Shown here piece after piece: positions 1 to 6,312 of a DNA stretch of 11,506 nt. The notes below the pieces were generated by a model. The model worked only from the letters and a program-made list of their open reading frames with translations. It made no database searches and was not told the origin of the DNA. The translations under genes and the position numbers were made by a program. Every line of letters starts with the position of its first letter. Positions within the stretch are counted from its first letter, which is position 1. Source of the DNA: an uncultured Propionibacteriaceae bacterium (GTDB lineage Bacteria; Actinomycetota; Actinomycetes; Propionibacteriales; Propionibacteriaceae); assembly GCA_937859105.1 (NCBI GenBank), contig CALMAD010000173.1, positions 1 through 11,506 of the forward strand. Reading direction: 5' to 3'.

Positions 1-2
1 CC

Positions 3-662
3 GCGGCGTCCCTGTGGCTGGTGACCGACGTCGCCGCGCTGCTGCCCCTCCTCGCGGGGTTCATCGTCTTGACGATCGCCGCCGAGCGCGCCGAGATGGC
101 CCAGCTCTCGCTCGGCCCGCGGGCGGCACCGCGGCTCGTCGCCCTGGCGGGCGCGCTGACGGCGTCCGCGCTGGCCGCCGTGCTGTGGCCGGCGGTCGGG
201 ACGCGCCCGGTCGGCGCGATCCTGCTCGTCGTCGCCGGCTGGCTCGCGCGCGACGACGTGGGCCGCCGCATGATCCGGACGTCGGGGCTACGCCGCTACA
301 ACGGCGCGGCCCTGCTCGCCGGGTACGTCTGGCTGGCCGTCGCCGGCGGCACCTGGCTCGTCGCCGGGCCGGCCACCACGCAGGCCGTCTACGACACGGT
401 CGTGCACGCGACCTTCCTCGGCTTCGGCATCTCGATGGTGATGGCCCACGCCCCGATCATCTTCCCGGCCGTCCTCGGGCGGCCGCTGCCCTACCGCCCC
501 GTCTCGTGGGTGCCGCTCGTGTGGCTGCACGTCAGCCTGGCCCTGCGCGTCGCCGGCAACGTCACCGGCTCGATGCTGTGGCAGCTCGGCTCCATCGGTA
601 CGGTGACGGCCGTCTTGTTGTTCCTGTTGACCTCGATCGTCCTGGTGGTGACCGCCCGATGA
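3..662 (+). CDS. Integral membrane protein, NnrS-like C-terminal part (5' truncated by window edge)
   Basis: The frame is open from the first bases of the window to a TGA at 660-662, so the gene almost certainly begins upstream. A GTG at 21 is in frame but has no ribosome binding site in front and sits inside a hydrophobic run, so I do not take it as the true start. The product is very hydrophobic, with about six membrane segments. Counting from the GTG, it carries spaced histidines at 129 (VVHATF), 143 (MAHAPII) and 170 (WLHVSL), the last two flanking a PAVLGRPLPYRP loop. This H...MAHAP...GRPLP...LRVAG layout recalls the NnrS family of heme/copper membrane proteins linked to nitric oxide metabolism; that assignment is inference from pattern only. 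Its stop overlaps the nirK start, implying translational coupling and a joint role. It could instead be another heme-copper-oxidase-like membrane protein of unknown function. Confidence 0.6.
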   Translation, partial: AASLWLVTDVAALLPLLAGFIVLTIAAERAEMAQLSLGPRAAPRLVALAGALTASALAAVLWPAVGTRPVGAILLVVAGWLARDDVGRRMIRTSGLRRYNGAALLAGYVWLAVAGGTWLVAGPATTQAVYDTVVHATFLGFGISMVMAHAPIIFPAVLGRPLPYRPVSWVPLVWLHVSLALRVAGNVTGSMLWQLGSIGTVTAVLLFLLTSIVLVVTAR

Positions 663-3412
663 TGCCCACGACCCCCGGCGACTCTCCCGCTCCCGCGAGT
701 CGCCCTTCGTCCGGACGCCCCGGTGGCGCGACCCGCCGCGGCTCGCTGCTGCGCGACCGGGTGGGCACGGTGTGGCTGGCCGGCGCGGTCATCGTCGCGC
801 TGACGCACCAGTGGGTGCCCGGCGCGACCTGGCTGATGATCCACCTCGTGCTGCTGGGCGCGCTGACCCACTCCGCGATGGTCTGGAGCGAGCACTTCGC
901 GACGACCCTGCTGCGCGTCGCCGACACCCCCGAGCGCCGCGCCGCCCAGAACCGGCGCCTCGCCCTGCTGGCCGCCGGAGCGCTGGCCGTCTTCGTCGGC
1001 GTCCCGTCGACGTGGTGGTGGCTGACGGTCGCCGGCGCGACGGCCGTCGCCGTCGCGGTGATCTGGCACGGCGTCCAGCTCGGGGTCGAGCTGCGGCGGG
1101 CGCTGCCCAACCGGTTCCGGATCACGATCCACTACTACCTGGCCGCCGCCGCGTGCTTGCCCGTCGGGGCGGTCTTCGGCGCCGCGCTGGCGTGGGGCCT
1201 GCCGGACGAGTGGCACGGACGCCTCCTCATCGCCCACACCATGACGAACCTGCTCGGCTGGATCGGGCTCACCGTCACCGGCACGCTCGTCACGTTGTGG
1301 CCCACCATGCTCCGCACCCGCATGGACGACCGCGCCGAGCGCCTCGCCCGCGAGGCCCTCCCGATGCTGCTGATCGGCGTCGCGCTGCTGGCCGCCGGCG
1401 GGCTCGTCGGGCTCCGCTGGGTCGCCCTGCTCGGCCTCGTGGACTACCTGCTCGCACTGCTGTGGTGGGGCCGGGCGTTGCTGCGGCCGCTGAAGGCGAA
1501 GCCGCCGCGGGAGTTCGCGTCGGCGTCCGTGTTGGCCGCGCTCGGGTGGGCGGTCGTCGCGCTGGCGTGGGTCGGCTGGGTGCTGGCGACGGCGTCCTCG
1601 TGGCCGGAGGTCACGAACGCCTTCCCGCGCGTGGCCGGCGTCTTCGCGGTCGGTTTCGCCGCCCAACTGCTGACCGGGGCGCTGTCGTACCTGATGCCGT
1701 CCGTGATGGGCGGCGGACCGTCGGTCGTCCGGGCCGGGCAGGAGTGGTTCGACAAGGGCGCGACCCTGCGGCTCGGCGGCATCAACGGCGGCCTGCTGCT
1801 GTGGGCCCTGCCGACCCCGAGCTGGGTGAAGGTGACGACGTCGGTCGTCGTGCTGGCCGCGCTGGCCGCGTTCATCCCCCTGATGCTGCGCGGCGTCCGG
1901 GCGTCGGTCGCGGCGCGGCGCGCGCTCCTCGCGAAGGCCGAGTCCGCGACGGCCGAGTCCGCCAAGGCCGAGTCCGCGGACGCTCCGCCGCGGCGCCGGG
2001 AGGTGACGCCCCATCGGGCGTCCATCTGGTCGGGCGGCCAGCTCGTCGCCGCGCTCACCGCCCTCGTGCTGGCCGTGACGGTCGGCGTGGGCGTCGACCC
2101 GGCCGCCGCGGGGCTGCCGGCGAGCCTGACGGGGCAGCAGGCGTCCGCGGGGGTGGCCGCGACGGGGCAGACGACGCGCGTCGAGGTGCGGGCGATCGGG
2201 ATGAGCTTCGAGCCGTCGTCGGTGGACGTGCCGGCAGGGAACCGGCTGGTGGTCGTCCTGACGAACGCCGACTCCACGACCGCCCACGACCTCGCCATCG
2301 GCTCGACGAAGACGCCGCGGCTCGCGCCCGGCGAGACCGTCGAGCTGGACGCCGGGGTCATGTCGTCGTCGATCCAGGGCTGGTGCACGGTGCCCGGCCA
2401 CCGGCAGATGGGCATGGTGTTCGACGTGAACGTCACCGGCGCGCCAACCGGGGCCGCCGCGGCCGCACCGACGGCGTCCGGGGCCTCGAACGCAGCCGAC
2501 CACTCGGCGCACGGGGCGCCGGCCGGGCCGGCGGCGTCCCTGTCGAGGACGATCGACCCGGCGCTGCCGCCGCTGACGAACGAGAAGGTGCGCAAGGTGA
2601 CGCTCAAGGTCACCGAGGTGCCGCTCGAGGTCGCTCCCGGCGTCTGGCAGAAGCGGTGGACGTTCGGCGGCGCCGGCGTCGGGCCGACCCTGCACGGCCG
2701 CGTCGGGGACGTCTTCGAGGTCACCATCGTCAACGACGGCACGATCGGGCACTCGATCGACTTCCACGCCGGGGCGCTCGCGCCGGACCAGCCCATGCGG
2801 ACGATCGCGTCCGGGGAGAGCCTCGTGTACCGCTTCACCGCGAACCGCGCCGGCATCTGGATGTACCACTGCTCGACCGCCCCCATGAGCAGCCACATCG
2901 CTGCGGGCATGCACGGCGCGGTCGTCATCGAGCCGCCGAACCTGCCGCGGGTGGACCGCTCGTACGTGCTCGTGCAGTCGGAGGTGTACCTCGGCGCGGC
3001 CACCGGCCAGGCGGACGCCGCCGAGGTGAACGCCGAGAAGGTCGTCGCCGAGACCCCCGACCGGGTCGTGTTCAACGGCATCGCGAACCAGTACGACCAG
3101 CAGCCGTTCGCGGCGAAGGTCGGCGAGCGCGTGCGGTTCTGGGTGCTGGACGCCGGCCCCAGCCGGGCGTCGTCGTTCCACATCGTCGGCGGGCAGTTCG
3201 ACACCGTGTACCTGGAGGGCGCCTACCGACTGCGCAACGGACGCGGGGCGTTCGGCGAATCCGGGGGCGGCTCGCAGGCGCTCGGGCTCCAGCCGGCGCA
3301 GGGCGGGTTCGTGGAGCTGACGTTCCCCGAGGCGGGCCACTACCCGGTGGTGAGCCACATCATGGTGGACGCCGAGCGGGGCGCCCACGGGGTCGTCCGG
3401 GTGACGCGGTAG
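659..3412 (+). CDS. nirK: Membrane-anchored copper nitrite reductase (NO-forming), 12-13 TM module + cupredoxin + NirK fusion
   Basis: The protein has 917 residues and should reduce nitrite to nitric oxide (EC 1.7.2.1) on the outer membrane face. Residues 1-35 are a Pro/Ser/Arg cytoplasmic tail. Residues about 36-411 hold about 12 membrane segments, with His at 62, 71, 79, 137, 158 and 193 and an AHTMTNLLGWIGL stretch at 192-204 resembling heme-copper oxidase subunit I-like families. A charged linker (425-442) and one more segment (458-478) follow. Residues 505-594 form a type 1 copper cupredoxin (H543, C576, H581, M586). Residues 630-917 are a two-domain NirK: type 1 copper H698, C738, H746, M751; type 2 copper H703, H737, H900; catalytic D701 and H841. 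The Cys-to-His spacing of 8 matches the AniA-like class. An ATG at 659 overlaps the upstream stop; a second ATG at 662 is equally possible. Free-standing NirK has about 340-380 residues. The function of the membrane module is unknown. Confidence 0.93.
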   Translation: MMPTTPGDSPAPASRPSSGRPGGATRRGSLLRDRVGTVWLAGAVIVALTHQWVPGATWLMIHLVLLGALTHSAMVWSEHFATTLLRVADTPERRAAQNRRLALLAAGALAVFVGVPSTWWWLTVAGATAVAVAVIWHGVQLGVELRRALPNRFRITIHYYLAAAACLPVGAVFGAALAWGLPDEWHGRLLIAHTMTNLLGWIGLTVTGTLVTLWPTMLRTRMDDRAERLAREALPMLLIGVALLAAGGLVGLRWVALLGLVDYLLALLWWGRALLRPLKAKPPREFASASVLAALGWAVVALAWVGWVLATASSWPEVTNAFPRVAGVFAVGFAAQLLTGALSYLMPSVMGGGPSVVRAGQEWFDKGATLRLGGINGGLLLWALPTPSWVKVTTSVVVLAALAAFIPLMLRGVRASVAARRALLAKAESATAESAKAESADAPPRRREVTPHRASIWSGGQLVAALTALVLAVTVGVGVDPAAAGLPASLTGQQASAGVAATGQTTRVEVRAIGMSFEPSSVDVPAGNRLVVVLTNADSTTAHDLAIGSTKTPRLAPGETVELDAGVMSSSIQGWCTVPGHRQMGMVFDVNVTGAPTGAAAAAPTASGASNAADHSAHGAPAGPAASLSRTIDPALPPLTNEKVRKVTLKVTEVPLEVAPGVWQKRWTFGGAGVGPTLHGRVGDVFEVTIVNDGTIGHSIDFHAGALAPDQPMRTIASGESLVYRFTANRAGIWMYHCSTAPMSSHIAAGMHGAVVIEPPNLPRVDRSYVLVQSEVYLGAATGQADAAEVNAEKVVAETPDRVVFNGIANQYDQQPFAAKVGERVRFWVLDAGPSRASSFHIVGGQFDTVYLEGAYRLRNGRGAFGESGGGSQALGLQPAQGGFVELTFPEAGHYPVVSHIMVDAERGAHGVVRVTR
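1934..1978 (+). repeat. Three-copy 15-bp in-frame tandem repeat encoding (K/T)AESA
   Basis: Three consecutive 15-base units each contain GCCGAGTCCGC and differ only at the first codon (AAG, ACG, AAG) and the last base. They encode KAESA-TAESA-KAESA, residues 426-440 of the nitrite reductase, in the cytoplasmic linker between its twelve-segment membrane module and the last membrane helix. The unit is a multiple of three, so copy number can vary without breaking the frame. It is probably a neutral flexible or helical linker. Confidence 0.85.
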
Positions 3413-3413
3413 G

Positions 3414-3443
3414 CCGGCGCCCTACCCGCCGGCGCCCTACCCG
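3414..3443. repeat. 15-bp tandem duplication filling the nirK/moaA convergent junction
   Basis: CCGGCGCCCTACCCG occurs twice back to back, at 3414-3428 and 3429-3443. The second copy contains the moaA stop (complement of CTA at 3437-3439) and part of its Gly-Gly end; the first copy carries a second in-phase TAG at 3422-3424. The block therefore looks like a duplication of the 3' tip of moaA. It takes up the whole 24-bp gap to the nirK stop. The two GGCGCC palindromes (3416-3421 and 3431-3436) could pair as a 6-bp hairpin with a 9-base loop, but there is no T tract, so a terminator role is weakly supported. Confidence 0.8.
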
Positions 3444-4453
3444 CCGATCGAACTCATCGGACGCGGCGGCTGCAGGAACCCGGGCTCGTTGATCCCGTGG
3501 CCTGGCAGCTTGGCCGCCAGGTTCGCCCTGATCAGCCCCGCCAGCTCCTCATCGGACGCCCCGGTGCGCAGCGGCGTCCGGAGGTCGGCCTCGGTGGTCG
3601 CGAACAGGCAGTTCCGCAACTGCCCGTCGGCGGTGAGCCGGATGCGGTCGCACGACCCGCAGAACGGCCGCGTGACCGACGCGATGATCCCGACTGTCGC
3701 GGGCCCGCCGTCCACGAGGTACCGCTCGGCCGGGGCCGCGCCCCGCCCGGGGAGCGCCTCGAGCGTGTACTCCTTTTCGAGCGCGGCCTGCACCTCGTCG
3801 GCGGTCACCATGCCCGCGCGCGTCCAGGTGTGGCCCGCGTCCAGGGGCATCTGCTCGATGAACCGCAACTCGTGCCCGCGCTCGAGCGCCCACGCGAGCA
3901 GGTCGACCGCCTCGTCGTCGTTCTGACCGCGCATCAGCACCGAGTTGATCTTCACCGGCGACAGCCCCGCCTCGGACGCCGCCGCGATGCCCTCGATCGT
4001 GTGCTCGAACTGGTCGCGCCGCGTCATCTCCTTGAAGCGGTCGGGACGCAGCGTGTCTAGCGAGATGTTCACCCGGGCCAGCCCGGCGTCCACGAGGGGA
4101 CGCGCGAGGCGCGCCAGCCCGGTTCCGTTGGTCGTCATGGAGACCTCGACGGGACCCGACGGCCCCTCGATCGCGGCGATCCCGCTGACGATGTCGACGA
4201 TGTCCGGACGCAGCAGCGGCTCGCCGCCCGTCAGCCGCACCTCGGTGATGCCGGCGTCCACCGCGATGCGGACGACCCGCAGCAACTCCGTCAGGTTCAG
4301 CAGCGAGAACCGCGGCAGGTACGGGACGCCCTCCGCGGGCATGCAGTAGGTGCAGCGCAGGTTGCAGTGGTCGGTGAGCGAGATGCGCAGGTCGCGGTGC
4401 TCCCGGCCGTGCCCGTCGACGAGCAGCGGCAGCGGACGGCGTCCCTCACCCAT
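3437..4453 (-). CDS. moaA: GTP 3',8-cyclase MoaA (molybdenum cofactor biosynthesis, radical SAM)
   Basis: The protein has 338 residues, normal length for MoaA. It catalyses the first step of molybdopterin synthesis, radical rearrangement of GTP to the 3',8-cyclised intermediate that MoaC turns into cyclic pyranopterin monophosphate. The N-terminal radical SAM cluster is C30-x3-C34-x2-C37 (CNLRCTYC) within the typical DLRISLTDHC context, followed by the SAM-binding GGEP at 76-79. The C-terminal substrate-side [4Fe-4S] site is C265-x2-C268-x13-C282. The chain ends in the Gly-Gly tail (337-338) needed for activity in this family. The ATG at 4453 lies inside the end of moaE (8-base overlap), with GGGAG at 4463-4467 as a ribosome site nine bases upstream, so translation is probably coupled. 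All key residues are present. It is the last gene of the mog-moaE-moaA run and converges on nirK. Confidence 0.96.
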   Translation of the reverse strand: MGEGRRPLPLLVDGHGREHRDLRISLTDHCNLRCTYCMPAEGVPYLPRFSLLNLTELLRVVRIAVDAGITEVRLTGGEPLLRPDIVDIVSGIAAIEGPSGPVEVSMTTNGTGLARLARPLVDAGLARVNISLDTLRPDRFKEMTRRDQFEHTIEGIAAASEAGLSPVKINSVLMRGQNDDEAVDLLAWALERGHELRFIEQMPLDAGHTWTRAGMVTADEVQAALEKEYTLEALPGRGAAPAERYLVDGGPATVGIIASVTRPFCGSCDRIRLTADGQLRNCLFATTEADLRTPLRTGASDEELAGLIRANLAAKLPGHGINEPGFLQPPRPMSSIGG

Positions 4454-4913
4454 CGTGCGCGTCTCCCGGCGCCGAACGATCCGCCAGCCCCGACCACACG
4501 TGCCGCCCGTCGGCGGTGAACTGCTGCTTCCAGATCGGCACCTCGGCCTTCACGCGCTCCACCAGCTCGGAGCACAGCGCGAACGCCTCGGCCCGGTGCG
4601 GAGTCGCGACGGCGGCGACGAGCGCCAGGTCGCCGACGGCGAGCCGCCCCACCCGGTGCTCCACGACCAGGGACGCCTCGCCGCGCGGGTCGCGCTCGGC
4701 GAGCAAACCCTCGGCCAGCCGCGCGAGGATCGCCGCGGCGTCCGGGTGGTGCGTGTACGAGATGCCCGTGACGACGCCGGACGCCTCCGGGTCGTGGTCG
4801 CGGATCTGCCCGACGAATGTCACGACCGCCCCCGCCGAGGGGCCGTCGACGAGCGCGGAGAGGGCGGCGGCGTCCAGCGGACCCTCGCCGATTGCGGCGC
4901 GGAGCACCGGCAT
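4446..4913 (-). CDS. moaE: Molybdopterin synthase catalytic subunit MoaE
   Basis: The protein has 155 residues, typical for MoaE. As the large subunit of molybdopterin synthase it moves sulfur from thiocarboxylated MoaD onto cyclic pyranopterin monophosphate. Family marks visible are GAVVTFVGQIRDHD (28-41), the HRVG turn (86-89), the ATPHRAEAF segment (103-111) and the pair K122 and K129 in VKAEVPIWK, matching the two catalytic lysines of E. coli MoaE with the same spacing of seven. The ATG at 4911-4913 shares one base with the stop of the upstream mog gene, and the 3' end overlaps moaA by eight bases, so the three genes form one tightly coupled operon. The start is preceded by a G-rich tract at 4923-4928, nine bases upstream. 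Its obligate partner MoaD is not encoded here and must be elsewhere. Confidence 0.95.
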   Translation of the reverse strand: MPVLRAAIGEGPLDAAALSALVDGPSAGAVVTFVGQIRDHDPEASGVVTGISYTHHPDAAAILARLAEGLLAERDPRGEASLVVEHRVGRLAVGDLALVAAVATPHRAEAFALCSELVERVKAEVPIWKQQFTADGRHVWSGLADRSAPGDAHDG

Positions 4914-5419
4914 CAGTGATCGCCCCCCTGCAGTTGATCGAGCAGGTGCGGGGCCAGCGGCAGGACGACCTCGAGCCCCTCGGCGACTGCCGCGGGCTTG
5001 CCGGGCAGGTTCACGATCAGGGCGCCCTCGGCGCTGGCGTCGCCCGGCCGGACGACCCCGGCCAGCCCGCGCGTCAGGACGCCGTGCGGGGACGCCTCCT
5101 GCCCGCGCCGGCGGACGGCCTCGGCTATGCCGGGCACCTCGACGTTCAGGACGCCGCGCGTGCCTTCGGGCGTGAGGTCGCGCGGCCCCACGCCGGTTCC
5201 GCCGGTCGTCACGATGAGCCGCGCCCCGGACGCCAGCGCGTCGTGCAGGGCCGCGGCCACGGCGTCCGCCCCATCGGGGACGACGGCCACGCTCGGCACG
5301 TAGCCCGCTGCCCGCAGGGCGTCGGCGGCGGCCGGGCCCGAGGCGTCCGGACGCAGGCCGGCCGCGCTCCTGTCGGAGACGGTGATCACGCGTGCCAGAA
5401 CGCCCGTTGACTCAGCCAT
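4913..5419 (-). CDS. mog: Molybdenum cofactor protein of the MogA/MoaB family (molybdopterin adenylyltransferase-like)
   Basis: The protein has 168 residues, a single MoCF-binding domain. Enzymes of this family adenylylate molybdopterin before molybdenum insertion by MoeA. Visible marks are the N-terminal ITVSDR strand (12-17) with DASGP (25-29), the TTGGTGVGPRD loop (71-81) followed by TPE, and NLPGKPAA (137-144), the usual nucleotide/pterin-binding loops. Members of this size are variously named MoaB, Mog or MogA; sequence alone does not decide between an active adenylyltransferase and a MoaB paralogue. It is the first gene of the operon. No clear ribosome site precedes the ATG: the only AGGAGG is 22 bases away. 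A TATTCT hexamer (5428-5433, minus strand) lies eight bases upstream, so the message might be leaderless. Confidence 0.92.
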   Translation of the reverse strand: MAESTGVLARVITVSDRSAAGLRPDASGPAAADALRAAGYVPSVAVVPDGADAVAAALHDALASGARLIVTTGGTGVGPRDLTPEGTRGVLNVEVPGIAEAVRRRGQEASPHGVLTRGLAGVVRPGDASAEGALIVNLPGKPAAVAEGLEVVLPLAPHLLDQLQGGDH

Positions 5420-5427
5420 AGGCGGCC

Positions 5428-5433
5428 AGAATA
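5428..5433 (-). promoter_or_regulatory. Candidate -10 element (TATTCT) for a leaderless mog transcript
   Basis: On the minus strand TATTCT stands eight bases before the mog ATG at 5419. It fits the actinobacterial TANNNT -10 pattern, which would put transcription start at or within two or three bases of the start codon. No recognisable -35 lies at the expected distance. The absence of a properly spaced Shine-Dalgarno sequence supports a leaderless message. This is inference from spacing only. Confidence 0.3.
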
Positions 5434-5498
5434 GGCGAAACCCTCCTGGACGCCTCCGCGGCCGTCCCGGCCCGCGAACGCGCGCGTGGGGACGCCCC

Positions 5499-6101
5499 TC
5501 ACACCGCCCCGGCGTCCTCGGCGGCGGTGTCGGTGGCGGGAGGCACCACGGCCGGCGCCGGCGCGGACGCGAGCCCGCGCAGGGCCCAGCCGACGAGCAG
5601 CGCCCAGATTCCGAGCGCGACCACGAGCGCCGCGACGCCGTACGCGACGACCGACGTGAACAGCGACGCGCGCAGGAACGAGGCGTTCATCGCGGTCGTC
5701 CGCTGGGCCGTCAGCGCCTGGTAGCGGTTCTTCAGCTCGGTGTACTGGGGGCTGGCAGCCTGGTCCTGCACGACGACGGCCGGGTCGGTCGACGTGATGT
5801 CCTTGATGCCCGCGGCCTCCGCCTCGGCGCGCACCTGGGCCTGCTCGGCGCCCAGTTCGGCGTACGTCTTGCCGTCCGTGGCGTGCTCGGCGTGCGTGTT
5901 GATGATCTGCGCCTGCGCGTAGGCGGTGAACGGGTCCCCGACGGTCGCCCCGGCGAGCATCGGCGAGTCGGCGGCCACGGTGATGCGCTGCTCGTTCAGG
6001 TTCACCGACACCACCGCCCACGTGGCGACGCCCGCCACGATCATGATGAGGCCCGCGAGGTAGGAGACGATGCCGACGATCTTGGCTGGCTTGGTCTTCA
6101 T
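5499..6101 (-). CDS. Two-segment membrane protein of the actinobacterial family mislabelled 'LigA'; function unknown
   Basis: I take the ATG at 6099-6101 (MKTKPAKIVG), giving 200 residues, because AAAGGA at 6108-6113 is then six bases upstream; an in-frame ATG at 6105-6107 abuts that site and is less likely. Residues about 8-31 form a membrane helix or uncleaved signal anchor. Residues 32-145 are a mostly polar extracytoplasmic region containing YAQAQIINTHA (61-71) and GKTYAEL (77-83). A conserved-looking AMNASFLRASLFTSVVAYG stretch (137-155) leads into a second helix to about 175, then an Ala/Pro-rich tail. From memory this pattern matches actinobacterial proteins often called 'aromatic ring-opening dioxygenase LigA', but nothing enzyme-like is visible, so I regard that name as an error. 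It lies 79 bases upstream of mog on the same strand and is divergent from the pyruvate oxidoreductase operon. Confidence 0.85.
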   Translation of the reverse strand: MKTKPAKIVGIVSYLAGLIMIVAGVATWAVVSVNLNEQRITVAADSPMLAGATVGDPFTAYAQAQIINTHAEHATDGKTYAELGAEQAQVRAEAEAAGIKDITSTDPAVVVQDQAASPQYTELKNRYQALTAQRTTAMNASFLRASLFTSVVAYGVAALVVALGIWALLVGWALRGLASAPAPAVVPPATDTAAEDAGAV

Positions 6102-6158
6102 GGTCATTCCTTTCCAGCCGGCTCCCGGTCCGGCGCGACGGTGCACACGGGCGGGCGG

Positions 6159-6175
6159 GCCAGATCATGTCTGGC
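6159..6175. promoter_or_regulatory. Inverted repeat GCCAGA-N5-TCTGGC, candidate operator
   Basis: GCCAGATCATGTCTGGC has perfect 6-bp arms around five bases, 58 bases upstream of the membrane-protein start at 6101 and 144 upstream of the oxidoreductase start at 6319. The size suits a dimeric regulator. I cannot name the regulator. Confidence 0.5.
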
Positions 6176-6196
6176 GTCCAACCCCCTCATGTCGGG
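6165..6196 (+). repeat. Direct repeat TCATGTCNGG, two copies 22 bp apart
   Basis: TCATGTCTGG at 6165-6174 and TCATGTCGGG at 6187-6196 begin 22 bases apart, about two helical turns, on the same face of the DNA. The first copy overlaps the inverted repeat at 6159-6175. Such spacing is common for tandemly bound regulators, but it may be chance. Confidence 0.4.
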
Positions 6197-6262
6197 TGGC
6201 CGAGTGCCACGGAACTCCCCACGAGTCCTTGAGGAGGGGATCTGTCCGAACCGCCCGCGAAG

Positions 6263-6282
6263 CACTACTACCGGCAGTAGTG
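6263..6282. promoter_or_regulatory. Inverted repeat CACTACT-N6-AGTAGTG, candidate operator over the plus-strand promoter
   Basis: Perfect 7-bp arms flank ACCGGC. The element is AT-richer than its surroundings and ends 36 bases before the oxidoreductase start codon, where its right arm overlaps a possible -10 TAGTGT (6278-6283). That position would suit repression or redox-responsive control of the operon. As RNA it could also form a short hairpin in the leader if transcription begins upstream. Confidence 0.5.
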
Positions 6283-6306
6283 TGACACGCGCACACCACC
6301 TAGAGC

Positions 6307-6312
6307 GGAGGG
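6307..6312 (+). promoter_or_regulatory. Ribosome binding site GGAGGG of the GltD-like gene
   Basis: GGAGGG stands six bases before the ATG at 6319, an ideal spacing, and fixes that start. Confidence 0.75.

Noticed and set aside
14..658. In-frame extension of the nirK frame upstream to base 14
   Set aside because: The extension encodes a low-complexity Arg/Pro/Ala-rich sequence and lies over the hydrophobic upstream gene in another frame. The ATG at 659 overlapping that gene's stop is the natural start.
3416..3436. Bidirectional transcription terminator between nirK and moaA
   Set aside because: The possible stem is only 6 bp, arises from the tandem duplication, and has no T tract on either strand.
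772..3492. Second long plus-strand frame overlapping nirK
   Set aside because: It is an Arg/Gly-rich composition shadow with no recognisable motif, in conflict with the complete NirK frame.
5499..6101. Aromatic ring-opening dioxygenase LigA
   Set aside because: Two membrane helices and a polar loop, with no metal-binding or dioxygenase features; the name appears to be a propagated error.
6152..6181. Promoter for the minus-strand membrane protein from TTGGAC at 6176-6181
   Set aside because: The expected -10 position downstream is pure G/C and does not fit TANNNT.
6281..6296. CRP/FNR-type site at TGTGA...CACAC
   Set aside because: TGTGA is followed by GCACA after five bases rather than TCACA after six, so it departs from the TGTGA-N6-TCACA pattern. 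Kept only as a weak palindrome in a finding.
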